Below, one piece after another: positions 29,132 to 38,035 of a DNA stretch of 64,000 bases. The DNA lies in the NCBI GenBank assembly GCA_944385105.1, contig CALWVR010000011.1:170788-234787 (forward strand). The letters run 5' to 3'. The position numbers were made by a program, and so were the translations under genes. The DNA is from an uncultured Clostridia bacterium. GTDB lineage: Bacteria > Bacillota > Clostridia > Oscillospirales > Acutalibacteraceae. The notes beneath the pieces were generated by a model. That model was not told the DNA's origin and did no database searches. It worked only from the letters and a program-made list of their open reading frames with translations. How positions within the stretch are numbered: the stretch's first letter is position 1; the number at the start of each line of letters is the position of its first letter.

Positions 29132-29596
29132 TTGAAAGCATTAGTAGTGTCTGACACTCATGGGGACTTAGAAACATTAAAAAAAGTAATTGAAAGGGAG
29201 AAAGACGCAAATATAATTTTTCACCTTGGTGATGGGCAGGAAGAAGTCAAAGAAATAAAAAAGCTTTATATAAATAAAACTATTATAGATGTATGCGGAA
29301 ACTGTGACATTGGTTCTAATAGGCCGTGCATAGTTGAATATAATCTTAATGGAAATAAGATTTTAGCAACGCATGGGGATCTTTTCAAGGTAAAGTTAGG
29401 AATGACAATGCTTCTAGATGAAGCTATGAAGAGGAATGTTGATATTGTACTTTATGGCCATACACATGTCCCTGTGATTTGTGAGTTTAACAAGATAAAG
29501 TTTATGAATCCGGGAGCATTATCATATTGTTATAAGACGTATGGAGTTATTAATTATGATGACGATGAGATTAAATTAAATATAGTTGAATTTTAG
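29132..29596 (+). CDS. YfcE/MJ0936-family metallophosphodiesterase
   Basis: Calcineurin-like phosphoesterase fold, 154 residues. All metal motifs are present: SDTHGD (residue 7), HLGDG, GNCD, THGD and YGHTH. Enzymes of this family hydrolyse phosphodiesters with Mn or Ni; the in vivo substrate is usually not known. TTG start after AAGGGAG. No co-transcribed partner is evident. Confidence 0.92.
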   Translation: MKALVVSDTHGDLETLKKVIEREKDANIIFHLGDGQEEVKEIKKLYINKTIIDVCGNCDIGSNRPCIVEYNLNGNKILATHGDLFKVKLGMTMLLDEAMKRNVDIVLYGHTHVPVICEFNKIKFMNPGALSYCYKTYGVINYDDDEIKLNIVEF

Positions 29597-29673
29597 TATA
29601 GAAATGTATTTTTTAGGTAATACTTATCTTAGAAAAATGGATTTCCATTTTTAATTCATAAGGAGGTATTATT

Positions 29674-30108
29674 TTGAAAGAGACAGTTAAAGATATAATG
29701 ACTAAAAATATAGTAGCAGTATTGCCAAGTGACACAGCAGAGGATGCTGCAAAGCTTATGAGTGAACATGATATTGGCTCTGTGCCAGTGGTTTCAAAAG
29801 GGGAATTAAAGGGATTACTTACTGATAGAGACATAATAGTAAGGTGCGTTTCTAAGGGAAAGCCGGTGAATTCAACAAAGGTTTCAGAATTAATGACGAC
29901 AGATGTGGCCTTTACAACGCCAGAGCAAAGTATTCATGATGCAATAAGCATGATGGCTGCAGAGAGAGTACGTCGATTGCCGGTTGTAAAAGGTGGATAT
30001 GTAGATGGGATGGTAAGCTTAGCAGATGTAGCTAGGATTCACTCAGGGCCTGAGATAGCATCCGCATTGTCTGAGATTAGTTGTTCATCATGGGATAGTA
30101 AAAAGTAA
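29674..30108 (+). CDS. Tandem CBS-domain protein
   Basis: 144 residues made of two CBS domains (VKDIMTKNIVAVLPSDTAEDAAKLM and VSELMTTDVAFTTPEQSIHDAISMM), an adenine-nucleotide-binding pair. Short stand-alone CBS pairs are thought to be energy or ligand sensors; nothing here shows a partner. TTG start after AAGGAGG; a hairpin terminator follows. Confidence 0.9.
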   Translation: MKETVKDIMTKNIVAVLPSDTAEDAAKLMSEHDIGSVPVVSKGELKGLLTDRDIIVRCVSKGKPVNSTKVSELMTTDVAFTTPEQSIHDAISMMAAERVRRLPVVKGGYVDGMVSLADVARIHSGPEIASALSEISCSSWDSKK

Positions 30109-30120
30109 GAATTATAGTGT

Positions 30121-30161
30121 AGTGAAGCTTTAGAGCAAAATAAAAGCTTCACTGTATTTTT
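30121..30161 (+). terminator. Terminator after the CBS gene
   Basis: AGTGAAGCTTT (30121-30131) pairs with AAAGCTTCACT (30143-30153), followed by GTATTTTTA. Confidence 0.8.
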
Positions 30162-30180
30162 ACATAAGGAGGGCTAGAAA

Positions 30181-31515
30181 ATGTGTGAAACTCCTCTATA
30201 TGAGGCATTGATGAATCATAAAAATAAGGATATGTCGTCTTTTCATACTCCTGGACATAAATGTAGAAGTTATTTAGAAGATGCCGGGCTATATATGCTT
30301 GACTATACAGAATTAAAAGATACGGATAGCTTATTTGAGGCAAAGGGAGTTATAAAAAAAGCAGAAGAAAAAGTGGCAGAACTTTATGGTGCAAAAAGTA
30401 CACTATTTTCAGCAGGTGGCTGCACGCTTTGTATACAGGCAATGCTAAGGTTGGCTGTTTTATATAATGGGAAAGTGATAACGTCTAGAATGATACATAA
30501 AAGTGCTGTGAATACAATGGCCCTATTGGGTGCAAGGCCTTTATGGATAACACCAAAATTTGATGAAGAAAAACATCTATTTAGGCAAGTAACCTCCCAT
30601 GAGATAAGGGAATGCCTTAGTCAAAATAAGGACGCGCAGTGCGTTTATATAACGAGTCCTAACTACTATGGGGAACTAGCAGACATAAAAGCCATATCGT
30701 CAGTTTGTAAGGAATATGATGTTCCACTTTTAGTTGACAACGCACATGGAGCACATTTAGGTTTTCTTTCAAGCAATCAGCATCCAATATATTTAGGAGC
30801 TAGCATGGTGGCAGATTCAGCACATAAAACTTTACCAGTTTTAACAGGAGGAGCTTTCCTACATATAAAAGATGAAAGGTTTATAAAAGAAGCAAGATAT
30901 GCAATGGGACTTTTTGGGTCAACAAGTCCTTCTTATCCTATTATGGCATCTCTCGACTTATGTCAGGACTGGGCTAGAAAAAGGGGAAAAGAGGAATTTA
31001 TAAGGCTTGAAGGCAGAGTGAAAGAGATTAAAAATTTGGCTTTAAAAAAGGGTTTTATAAAAGAGGACCAAGGAATATTCGACCCTTTAAGGATATGCTT
31101 AAATACAGGCAATTTTGGAATAAGTGGTGAAGAAGCTGCTGAGTATTTTAGAAAAAATAAAATTGAACCTGAATTTTCTGATGGAGGCTATGTTGTTTTA
31201 ATACCGAGCCCTATGAACACTGATAGGGACTTTGAACGTCTAAAAGATGCTATTCTAGGATTTAATATGAATGGCACTTTTGTAGATTCAAATAGACCCT
31301 TTCCAACACCAAAAATAGTTGTTTCACTACATGAAGCTATTTTTATGGATAGGGAAACAATAAATGTAAAAAACGCTGAGGGTAGAATAAGCGCTATAGC
31401 AATTTGCCCTTGTCCACCAGGAATACCAGTACTCGTACCTGGAGAAGAAATAAATAGTAATGCTATTAAAAGTTTGGAGCACTATGGTATTTTTGAAATA
31501 GATGTGATAAAATAA
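30181..31515 (+). CDS. Orn/Lys/Arg decarboxylase-family PLP enzyme (YaaO-like)
   Basis: Fold-type I PLP enzyme of 444 residues. N-terminal FHTPGHKC, the PLP-binding region FSAGGCTLCIQAMLR, VDNAHGAHLGF and the Schiff-base lysine in DSAHKTLPVLTGGAFLH, plus C-terminal PPGIPVLVPGE. Matches the group annotated arginine decarboxylase or YaaO. The substrate (Arg, Lys or Orn) cannot be fixed from sequence. In Bacillus subtilis yaaO heads the same gene neighbourhood (tmk-yaaQ-holB-yaaT); here tmk is missing. Confidence 0.9.
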   Translation: MCETPLYEALMNHKNKDMSSFHTPGHKCRSYLEDAGLYMLDYTELKDTDSLFEAKGVIKKAEEKVAELYGAKSTLFSAGGCTLCIQAMLRLAVLYNGKVITSRMIHKSAVNTMALLGARPLWITPKFDEEKHLFRQVTSHEIRECLSQNKDAQCVYITSPNYYGELADIKAISSVCKEYDVPLLVDNAHGAHLGFLSSNQHPIYLGASMVADSAHKTLPVLTGGAFLHIKDERFIKEARYAMGLFGSTSPSYPIMASLDLCQDWARKRGKEEFIRLEGRVKEIKNLALKKGFIKEDQGIFDPLRICLNTGNFGISGEEAAEYFRKNKIEPEFSDGGYVVLIPSPMNTDRDFERLKDAILGFNMNGTFVDSNRPFPTPKIVVSLHEAIFMDRETINVKNAEGRISAIAICPCPPGIPVLVPGEEINSNAIKSLEHYGIFEIDVIK

Positions 31516-31556
31516 CAGAATATAAATGAAAAAATCTTTTTGTAGAGGTGAGTATT

Positions 31557-31880
31557 ATGAAATTAGTACTGGCGATAGTGAATAGTGATGATGCACCAAG
31601 TGTATTAAATTCGCTTACAGAAAAGGGTTTCCAAGTTACAAAGCTTGCAACAACAGGTGGATTCTTAAAGGTTGGCAATACCACTTTTATAACAGGTGTT
31701 GAAGATGATAAGGTTGATGAAGTAATTAGCATAATATCAGATAAAAGTAATAAGAGAACTCAGGCTGTACCTAGTGCTACAACGGCAGAAATGGGAATGT
31801 ACAGGCCTATTCCATTCGAGATTACAGTAGGTGGAGCCACAGTTTTTGTACTTAATGTGGACAAGTTTGAAAAGTTATAA
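31557..31880 (+). CDS. Cyclic-di-AMP receptor, DarA/PstA (YaaQ) family
   Basis: 107-residue P-II-like trimeric protein that binds c-di-AMP in studied Bacillota. The MKLVLAIVNSDDA start, the TTGGFLKVGNTTFITGVED core and the C-terminal GATVFVLNVDKFEKL are typical. ATG 31557 is preferred; the GTG at 31548 lies inside the GAGGTGAG ribosome-binding site. Just upstream of holB as in Bacillus. Confidence 0.93.
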   Translation: MKLVLAIVNSDDAPSVLNSLTEKGFQVTKLATTGGFLKVGNTTFITGVEDDKVDEVISIISDKSNKRTQAVPSATTAEMGMYRPIPFEITVGGATVFVLNVDKFEKL

Positions 31881-31893
31881 GAGAGAAAATAAT

Positions 31894-32877
31894 ATGAGTT
31901 TTAGTAGTTTTATAGGCAACGAGGCAGCAAAATCTCAAATAGAAAGTTTTATAAGTAAAGATAAAATTCCTCATGCTATAATATTAGAAGGAGCAAGAGG
32001 ACTTGGGAAACGTACGCTAGCAAAACTTATAAGTAAGGCATGTGTTTGCGAAAAGACTTGGGAAAAACCTTGTGGCAAGTGTATTCATTGCAAGAAAGTG
32101 GATAGGGAAGTCCACCCGGATGTGATTTATCCTGAAAAAAGTGGAGCACTTCATACTTATAATATAGAAACAATAAGAGAAATGCGGGAGGATGCATATA
32201 TAATTGCAAATGAGGCGCAAAATAAGGTTTATGTTTTAACTGAAGTTGACAATATGGGAATACCGGCACAAAATGCACTACTTAAAATTTTAGAAGAACC
32301 CCCGGCAAATGTTATTTTTATATTAACGTGTATATCATCGATGAATTTATTGCAAACTATACGTTCAAGGATGCAAATAATATCGTTAGTGCCGGTACAC
32401 TTTGAAGAGGCGAAACTATATATAAGAAAAAAGTATAAAGAGCTACCCGATGCAAAGATCGATGAGGCTGTTAAGATTTCATATGGAAACATAGGGCTAG
32501 CTATTGAAATGTTAACTTCAGAGGGGCTTAAAGAGACTATAAGAATAGCAAATGATATAGCAAGTGTAATTGTATCGCCAAGACCTTTTGAACTATTAAA
32601 GGCCACAAGTGGACTAATTTCAGACAGAAAGAAATTTAAGGAAGTATTAAACTTTATAATAATATTTTTGAGAGAAGCACTTATTTTAAGTTATACAGGA
32701 AAGAGTAATGGATGCAGTTATAATGTTATTAATGAACTAGCAAATAATTTAAGTGGCAAAAAAATTATTGATATTATAGAAGAAATAAATAAGACAGTAA
32801 TTTACATTGACCAAAATGTCAATTTAACGTTGTTATCGAGTAATCTTTGTATAAATTTGCAAAGTATAGTATTTTAA
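31894..32877 (+). CDS. holB: DNA polymerase III subunit delta'
   Basis: Clamp-loader AAA+ subunit, 327 residues. P-loop GARGLGKRT near residue 36, a zinc module CEKTWEKPCGKCIHC near 50-65, ALLKILEEPP, and the sensor SRMQ region. The C-terminal helical domain is of clostridial type. Start at ATG 31894, two codons after the DarA stop region; the upstream in-frame extension overlaps DarA and is rejected. Confidence 0.93.
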   Translation: MSFSSFIGNEAAKSQIESFISKDKIPHAIILEGARGLGKRTLAKLISKACVCEKTWEKPCGKCIHCKKVDREVHPDVIYPEKSGALHTYNIETIREMREDAYIIANEAQNKVYVLTEVDNMGIPAQNALLKILEEPPANVIFILTCISSMNLLQTIRSRMQIISLVPVHFEEAKLYIRKKYKELPDAKIDEAVKISYGNIGLAIEMLTSEGLKETIRIANDIASVIVSPRPFELLKATSGLISDRKKFKEVLNFIIIFLREALILSYTGKSNGCSYNVINELANNLSGKKIIDIIEEINKTVIYIDQNVNLTLLSSNLCINLQSIVF

Positions 32878-32895
32878 TTTATTGGGAGGCTGTAA

Positions 32896-33759
32896 ATGGC
32901 TCGAGTTATAGGGATTAGATTTAAAAGAGTAGGTAAAATCTATTACTTTGCTCCTAATGATCAAGAACTGCAATGTGGAGACAAAGTTATAGTAGAGACA
33001 TCCAGAGGAACGGAATGTGGAGAAGTAGTATTGGAAGAAAAGGAAATTTTAGACGATAAAATTGTATCTAGTTTAAAAAAAGTAATAAGAAAAGCTAATA
33101 AAAAGGACTTAGATAAAGTAGATAAAATGCTGCAAAAGGCAGAAAAGGCAAAAGAGATATGCGAAGAAAAAATAAAGTTACATAAATTAGACATGAAATT
33201 GATAGACGCCGAATATACATTTGATGGTAATAAGATATTATTTTACTTTACATCAGAAAGCAGAATTGACTTTAGGGAGCTAGTTAAAGACTTAGCGGCT
33301 ATATTTAAGACACGAATAGAGTTGAGGCAAATAGGTGTTAGAGATGAGTCTAAGGTTTTAGGTGGACTAGGAGTATGCGGAAGACCGCTTTGTTGTTCAA
33401 GTTTTCTAGGAGAATTTCAGCCGGTGTCAATAAAAATGGCAAAGGAACAAAATTTATCTTTAAACCCAACAAAAATATCAGGAACCTGTGGGAGACTTAT
33501 GTGTTGTCTTAAGTATGAACAAGATGCATATACAGATTTGTTGAAGAAAGCACCAAAGATAGGTGCAATTGTTGATACTAAAGAGGGACAGGGGACAGTA
33601 ATAGACCAAAATCTTATTACAGGTAAATTAAAAGTACGTCTTGATAGAACACCAGAAGCTGCTCCGATTATTTTTGAACTTGGGGATGTTAAGATAATAA
33701 AGGACGGAAAAATAAAAATGAAAAAGGAGGAACTAGAAAATTTTAAAGAGATTGAATAG
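32896..33759 (+). CDS. ricT: PSP1-domain protein RicT (YaaT)
   Basis: 287 residues. In Bacillus subtilis YaaT/RicT forms the Y-complex with RicA and RicF, which carries [4Fe-4S] clusters and promotes RNase Y mRNA processing and sporulation. The PSP1 C-terminal domain, GVRDESKVLGGLGVCGRPLCCSSFL and the TCGRLMCCLKYEQ cysteine motifs are intact. A charged helical segment lies at about residues 65-100. RicA and RicF are not in this window. Confidence 0.93.
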   Translation: MARVIGIRFKRVGKIYYFAPNDQELQCGDKVIVETSRGTECGEVVLEEKEILDDKIVSSLKKVIRKANKKDLDKVDKMLQKAEKAKEICEEKIKLHKLDMKLIDAEYTFDGNKILFYFTSESRIDFRELVKDLAAIFKTRIELRQIGVRDESKVLGGLGVCGRPLCCSSFLGEFQPVSIKMAKEQNLSLNPTKISGTCGRLMCCLKYEQDAYTDLLKKAPKIGAIVDTKEGQGTVIDQNLITGKLKVRLDRTPEAAPIIFELGDVKIIKDGKIKMKKEELENFKEIE

Positions 33760-33824
33760 AGTCTTTTCATAAAAGATAAAAAATGTTACAATAAGAATAT
33801 CGTCGATAAGGAGGTGTAGTAAAA

Positions 33825-33995
33825 GTGGCATATAAGATTAGTGAGGACTGTATATCATGTGGAGCTTGTGAAGCAGAGTGCCCAGTGTGCGCTATTTCGC
33901 AGGGAGATAGTCAATATGTTATTGATCCTGAAAAATGTACTGAATGTGGTGCTTGTGCAGGAGTTTGTCCTGTAGGAGCTCCAAGTATGGAATAG
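33825..33995 (+). CDS. 2[4Fe-4S] ferredoxin
   Basis: A 56-residue clostridial-type ferredoxin. GTG start after AAGGAGGTG. Two cluster motifs: [12 protein letters not shown] and [12 protein letters not shown], eight Cys in the normal spacing, with the usual [10 protein letters not shown] start. It could carry electrons between the HydABC hydrogenase, Rnf and fermentation oxidoreductases; that is inference. A weak promoter TTTTCA-17-TACAAT lies at about 33765-33793. It occupies the place of yabA in the Bacillus order. Confidence 0.95.
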   Translation: MAYKISEDCISCGACEAECPVCAISQGDSQYVIDPEKCTECGACAGVCPVGAPSME

Positions 33996-34017
33996 TTTAG
34001 TTTTTTTTGATTTTGTG

Positions 34018-34064
34018 GGCGCCAACATGGCAATAAGTAGCTGTTGGCGTCTACTTTATTTTTA
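34018..34064 (+). terminator. Terminator after the ferredoxin
   Basis: GGCGCCAACA (34018-34027) pairs with TGTTGGCGTC (34042-34051), followed by an interrupted T-rich tract. Confidence 0.75.
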
Positions 34065-34086
34065 GATATATAGGATGGTAAAATAA

Positions 34087-34833
34087 ATGGATCTAAGTTT
34101 TGAGAAGGTAGAGAATCTTAGTAAAAGTATAAAGGTAATAGTATCAAAAAACCATACCTTTGGAACAGATACAATTTTGCTTGCAGATTTTTCAATGCCC
34201 AAAAAACATGAGATAGCCCTTGAAATAGGGACAGGCTGTGGAGCAATACCATTTTACTGGTATAGTTTTTCAGGACCTAAATTTACAACAGCAATTGATA
34301 TACAAAAGGAAGCATGTTCTATGGTAGAGCGCTCCATGGAAATTAACAATCTAAAGGATAAAATGGAAGTCATATGTGCTGATATAAGGGGACCTATAGA
34401 TGGTTTAAAGTTAGAGGGGTATAATTTAGTTGTATGCAATCCACCATATAAAGCAAGTAACTGTGGGCCTGTTAGTGTATCTAAAGAGAGAAGAATAGCA
34501 AGACATGAACATGAGTGCACAATTGATGACGTGACTAAGTTTGCCTATAGAGTGCTTTGCTATGGTGGAAGACTTTGTATGTGTCAAAGGTTTGAGAGAC
34601 TATGCGATGTAATAGTGTCTATGAGAAAGGCAAATATAGAACCTAAAAAGATTAGACTGGTACAACAAAGAAATAATAGTGTACCAAAGCTCTTTTTAAT
34701 TGAGGGGAAAAAGGGAGCAAAACCTGGAATATTAGGAATGAGTACACTTCTAATTGAGGATGAACTTGGTAATATTTCTGAGGAAATGAAAAGGATTTAT
34801 AAATTTTATGGAGAAGATAAATATGGTAGGTAA
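34087..34833 (+). CDS. tRNA1(Val) A37 N6-methyltransferase-like protein (YabB)
   Basis: SAM-dependent methyltransferase, 248 residues. Motif I is ALEIGTGCGAIPF, with acidic ends at TAIDIQKEA and ICADIRG, and the N6-adenine catalytic motif is CNPPYK. Closest to TrmN6/YabB, but the substrate in Bacillota is less certain than in E. coli. Precedes rsmI with overlap, as in Bacillus. Confidence 0.88.
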   Translation: MDLSFEKVENLSKSIKVIVSKNHTFGTDTILLADFSMPKKHEIALEIGTGCGAIPFYWYSFSGPKFTTAIDIQKEACSMVERSMEINNLKDKMEVICADIRGPIDGLKLEGYNLVVCNPPYKASNCGPVSVSKERRIARHEHECTIDDVTKFAYRVLCYGGRLCMCQRFERLCDVIVSMRKANIEPKKIRLVQQRNNSVPKLFLIEGKKGAKPGILGMSTLLIEDELGNISEEMKRIYKFYGEDKYGR

Positions 34834-35650
34834 ACTTATAGTTGTAGGTACTCCAATTGGAAATTTGGGTGATATGTCTGATAGAATGAAAGAGACACTA
34901 TCAATGGTGGATTTTATAGCAGCAGAGGATACAAGAGTCACGGTTAAGCTTTTGAATCATTTAGACATAAAAAAACCAATGATAAGTTACTTTGAACACA
35001 ATAAGAATCAAAAAGGAGAATATATTTGTAATAGAATTATGGGAGGAGAAACGTGTGCACTTGTTAGTGATGCAGGTATGCCGGCAATATCCGATCCGGG
35101 GCAAGAACTAGTATCACAATGTGCCGAAAGGGGGATAGAGGTAACGGTTATACCGGGTCCTTGTGCATTTGTTTCCGCCTTAGCTGTATCGGGTTTAAAC
35201 TCAGGTAGGTTTACGTTTGAAGGTTTTTTAAGTGTTACTAAGAAGAATAGATTTACTCACCTAAATTCACTTAAACATGAAGAAAGGACAATAATATTTT
35301 ATGAAGCTCCACATAAGTTTTTAAGAACTATTAAAGACCTATTTGAGGTTCTAGGAGACCGAAAAATAGCAATAGTTAGAGAACTTACTAAAGTACATGA
35401 AGAAGTTGTTAGAACGACTCTAAAAGAAGCGATTGAAAAGTATACAAAGTCCCCTATAAAGGGAGAAATAGTTTTAATAATAGAAGGGTATAAAAATAAT
35501 AAAAAGGAACAGTATACGCTAAATGAAGCTGTATGCATAGCAAGTGGACTGATAGAAAAAGGGTATACAATTTTAGAAGCCTCAAAGATAGTTGCTAAGG
35601 ATACAGGAATAAGGAAAAGTGACATATATAAAGGACTAACTGAAATATAA
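34823..35650 (+). CDS. rsmI: 16S rRNA 2'-O-ribose C1402 methyltransferase
   Basis: SAM-dependent, tetrapyrrole-methylase fold, acting on C1402 of 16S rRNA. 275 residues from ATG 34823 (GKLIVVGTPIGNLGDMS); an upstream ATG at 34808 overlaps the site GGAGAAG. Further landmarks: AAEDTRVT, ALVSDAGMPAISDPGQELV, VIPGPCAFVSALAVSGL. Overlaps the previous gene by 11 bases. Confidence 0.95.
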   Translation: MVGKLIVVGTPIGNLGDMSDRMKETLSMVDFIAAEDTRVTVKLLNHLDIKKPMISYFEHNKNQKGEYICNRIMGGETCALVSDAGMPAISDPGQELVSQCAERGIEVTVIPGPCAFVSALAVSGLNSGRFTFEGFLSVTKKNRFTHLNSLKHEERTIIFYEAPHKFLRTIKDLFEVLGDRKIAIVRELTKVHEEVVRTTLKEAIEKYTKSPIKGEIVLIIEGYKNNKKEQYTLNEAVCIASGLIEKGYTILEASKIVAKDTGIRKSDIYKGLTEI

Positions 35651-35675
35651 AATTTTAGTTAGTCCTCGGTTTTTT
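35632..35675 (+). terminator. Terminator of rsmI
   Basis: AGGACTAACT and AGTTAGTCCT form a 10-bp stem that includes the rsmI stop codon in the loop region; CGG then T6 follow. Confidence 0.85.
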
Positions 35676-35684
35676 ATAAGAAAA

Positions 35685-36239
35685 TTAATTTAAAGATATT
35701 TTATTGTTTTTGATTAAAAAGTAAGTTTTAAGTATTGCCACTTGAGATTTAGCATCTGATATTTCTCCATTTAGTACCATAGATAAAGCCTTTTCTATAG
35801 GAATCTTTTCAATAGTAATAAATTCATCTTCGTCAAAATTTGTCTTTCCAAATTCTTTAACTCTACAAAAGTATAAGTATATTATTTCTTCGCAGTATCC
35901 AGGACTAGGGTAGATTTTCCCCAAACTCATATAATCATATCCAATAGCGCCGGTTTCCTCCTTAAGTTCGCGTATTCCTTCACTTAAAGGGTCATTGCCG
36001 GGGATTAAAGTACCAGCAGGAAGTTCAAGCAATGTATCTTTAAATGCATATCTGAACTGACGAACAAATAAAAGCTCATTATTATTGGTCAATGCACAAA
36101 TACATACGCCCCCAGGGTGCGACACTATCTCTCGCGTGGACTTTTTACCATTTGGCAATTCTACAGTGTCAACATGTACATTTAGTATTCGTCCATTTAA
36201 AACGTCTTTCTTTTCTAGTATTTTTTCAGATAAATCCAT
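35685..36239 (-). CDS. Nudix hydrolase, ADP-ribose pyrophosphatase type
   Basis: 184 residues. The Nudix box reads GTLIPGNDPLSEGIRELKEETG, with one residue more than the strict GX5EX7REUXEEXGU spacing as I align it. The preceding LELPAG and the following PSPGYCEE match ADP-ribose pyrophosphatases (NudF/YqkG). Probably cleaves ADP-ribose to AMP and ribose 5-phosphate. Single minus-strand gene. Confidence 0.9.
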   Translation of the reverse strand: MDLSEKILEKKDVLNGRILNVHVDTVELPNGKKSTREIVSHPGGVCICALTNNNELLFVRQFRYAFKDTLLELPAGTLIPGNDPLSEGIRELKEETGAIGYDYMSLGKIYPSPGYCEEIIYLYFCRVKEFGKTNFDEDEFITIEKIPIEKALSMVLNGEISDAKSQVAILKTYFLIKNNKISLN

Positions 36240-36361
36240 AAATAAAATCTCCTTTAATCAATTTATATTTTTGTGAATCTAAAGCTAGTTGCACCATATC
36301 ATATATTATTAATAGAACCATCCCGTTTAAGTATGTTTATATTAAATGAGGTGTATAGTAT

Positions 36362-37270
36362 ATGCTTAGTAATTTTATTCCTTGTTCGGAGTTTGATATG
36401 AAAATGAGAGAAAAACTCATTAATGCAATAATTGAAAAGTACCCATTTGTTAAGAGTGGTATATTAGCTAAAAGTTTATGTGGAAGAGATATTCATTATA
36501 TGAGATTAGGAAATAATGAGTCTCCAGTATTATTTGTAGCTGCTTTTCATGGGATGGAATGGCTAACGAGTTTAGTTGTACTAATATTCTTTGAAGACAT
36601 TTGTAGTGCTGTAGAATCTAACGCTGATATTTGTGGGATAAATATATCCAGTTTTCTAAAGGAGCAGGGCTTATTTATCATCCCCTGTTTAAATCCAGAT
36701 GGAGTAGAAATTTCACTACATGGAGCTAATGCAGCAGGAGCCTATAAAAACCTAGTGCAAAGTGCCGTAGAATATAAAAACACTAAACACTGGCAGGCAA
36801 ATGCGCGGGGTGTAGATTTAAATCATAACTTTAATGCAAACTGGGATAATTTACACAAAATGGAAGAGGAGGCATCAATATTGGGTCCGGCACCCACTAG
36901 ATATGGTGGCCCAGAGCCAGAAAGCGAACCTGAGAGTAAAGCTTTAGTAAATTTATGTAGAAATAAAGCTTTTAAGCGAGCCTTAGCATTTCATAGTCAA
37001 GGGGAAGAAATCTATTGGGACTATGGAAAGAATACGCCAAAGGACTCAAGACTAATAGCCAATGTTATGTCTATAGTGAGTGGTTATAAAGTATCAGAAC
37101 CTGAAGGACTGGCAGTTGGAGGAGGATTTAAGGATTGGTTTATAAGTGAACTTAAAAGGCCAGGATTTACAATAGAAATAGGTAAAGGACAAAATCCACT
37201 TCCAATAGATGATATAAGTAGCATATATAAAAAGATTGAAAAAATGCTTATTTTAAGTTTAATAATGTAA
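36362..37270 (+). CDS. M14-family zinc carboxypeptidase
   Basis: 302 residues, no signal peptide visible, so perhaps cytoplasmic. Zinc ligands FHGMEW (H and E) and a later His (FHSQGEE), the substrate-binding NARGVDLNHNF, and the general base Glu in FTIEIGKG. The pattern resembles gamma-D-glutamyl-meso-diaminopimelate peptidases, which trim peptidoglycan peptides. That substrate is inference. ATG behind GAGGTG. Confidence 0.88.
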   Translation: MLSNFIPCSEFDMKMREKLINAIIEKYPFVKSGILAKSLCGRDIHYMRLGNNESPVLFVAAFHGMEWLTSLVVLIFFEDICSAVESNADICGINISSFLKEQGLFIIPCLNPDGVEISLHGANAAGAYKNLVQSAVEYKNTKHWQANARGVDLNHNFNANWDNLHKMEEEASILGPAPTRYGGPEPESEPESKALVNLCRNKAFKRALAFHSQGEEIYWDYGKNTPKDSRLIANVMSIVSGYKVSEPEGLAVGGGFKDWFISELKRPGFTIEIGKGQNPLPIDDISSIYKKIEKMLILSLIM

Positions 37271-37295
37271 AAAATCCCCCGATAAAATCCGGGGG
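37271..37295 (-). terminator. Terminator of the rubrerythrin gene
   Basis: CCCCCGATAAAATCCGGGGG hairpin; on the minus strand a run of T follows, so it ends the rubrerythrin transcript. The symmetric stem may also help end the M14 transcript. Confidence 0.85.
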
Positions 37296-37302
37296 AATAA
37301 TA

Positions 37303-37842
37303 TTAATAATTTTCAGCTTTAATTTCAAAATATGCTTGAGGATGTTTACATGCAGGGCAGACTTCTGGAGCATTTTCACCAACATGAACGTATCCGCAAT
37401 TGCGACATATCCACATAACTTTATTTTCTCTTTTAAATACTCTATTGTCTTTTATATTTTGTAAAAGAGCTCTGTATCTTTCTTCATGCTCTTTCTCAAC
37501 TTGTGCAACGAGCTTCATTGTTTCGGCAATTTCTGTAAAACCTTCTTGCTGCGCAACTTCAGCAAAGTTTTTATACATCTCTGTCCATTCATAGTTTTCA
37601 CCTTCAATGCCATCCTGTAAATTTTCAGGAGTTGAAGGAATAGTTCCACCATGTAGATATTTAAACCATAATTTAGCGTGTTCTTTTTCATTATTTGCAG
37701 TAGTCTCGAAGAAATCAGCAATTTGTTGATAACCTTCTTTTTTAGCAACAGATGCATAATAGGTATATTTATTTCTTGCCTGAGACTCACCGGCAAAAGC
37801 GGCTAAAAGATTTGCTTCTGTTTTACTTCCTTTAAGTTCCAT
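37303..37842 (-). CDS. rbr: Rubrerythrin
   Basis: Peroxide-reducing diiron protein for anaerobes. 179 residues: a four-helix ferritin-like domain with diiron ligands in [25 protein letters not shown] and [10 protein letters not shown], then a rubredoxin-like C-terminus ([10 protein letters not shown] ... [12 protein letters not shown]). Reductant is probably NADH via rubredoxin-type carriers. GGAGG precedes the ATG, with its own promoter upstream. Confidence 0.97.
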   Translation of the reverse strand: MELKGSKTEANLLAAFAGESQARNKYTYYASVAKKEGYQQIADFFETTANNEKEHAKLWFKYLHGGTIPSTPENLQDGIEGENYEWTEMYKNFAEVAQQEGFTEIAETMKLVAQVEKEHEERYRALLQNIKDNRVFKRENKVMWICRNCGYVHVGENAPEVCPACKHPQAYFEIKAENY

Positions 37843-37902
37843 AGTATTTTCCTCCTATAGTTTATAAAGAATAATAATTAATATTGTAATTCTACCTAAT
37901 CC

Positions 37903-37931
37903 ATTATAAGCCATTTTAAATATTTTATCAA
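37903..37931 (-). promoter_or_regulatory. Probable promoter of rbr
   Basis: Minus strand: TTGATA (37931-37926), 17 bases, TATAAT (37908-37903). Confidence 0.65.
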
Positions 37932-37978
37932 TAAAGATATTATATAAATAAAATATTTTAAAAATTTCACAAAACTTA

Positions 37979-38007
37979 TTTACATATTAATAAAAAAGTG
38001 TTAAAAT
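37979..38007 (+). promoter_or_regulatory. Probable promoter of the Nif11-like gene
   Basis: TTTACA at 37979-37984, 17 bases, TAAAAT at 38002-38007, 28 bases ahead of the GTG start. Confidence 0.6.
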
Positions 38008-38035
38008 GTATTAAAAACGAAAAGGGGGAATTAAT

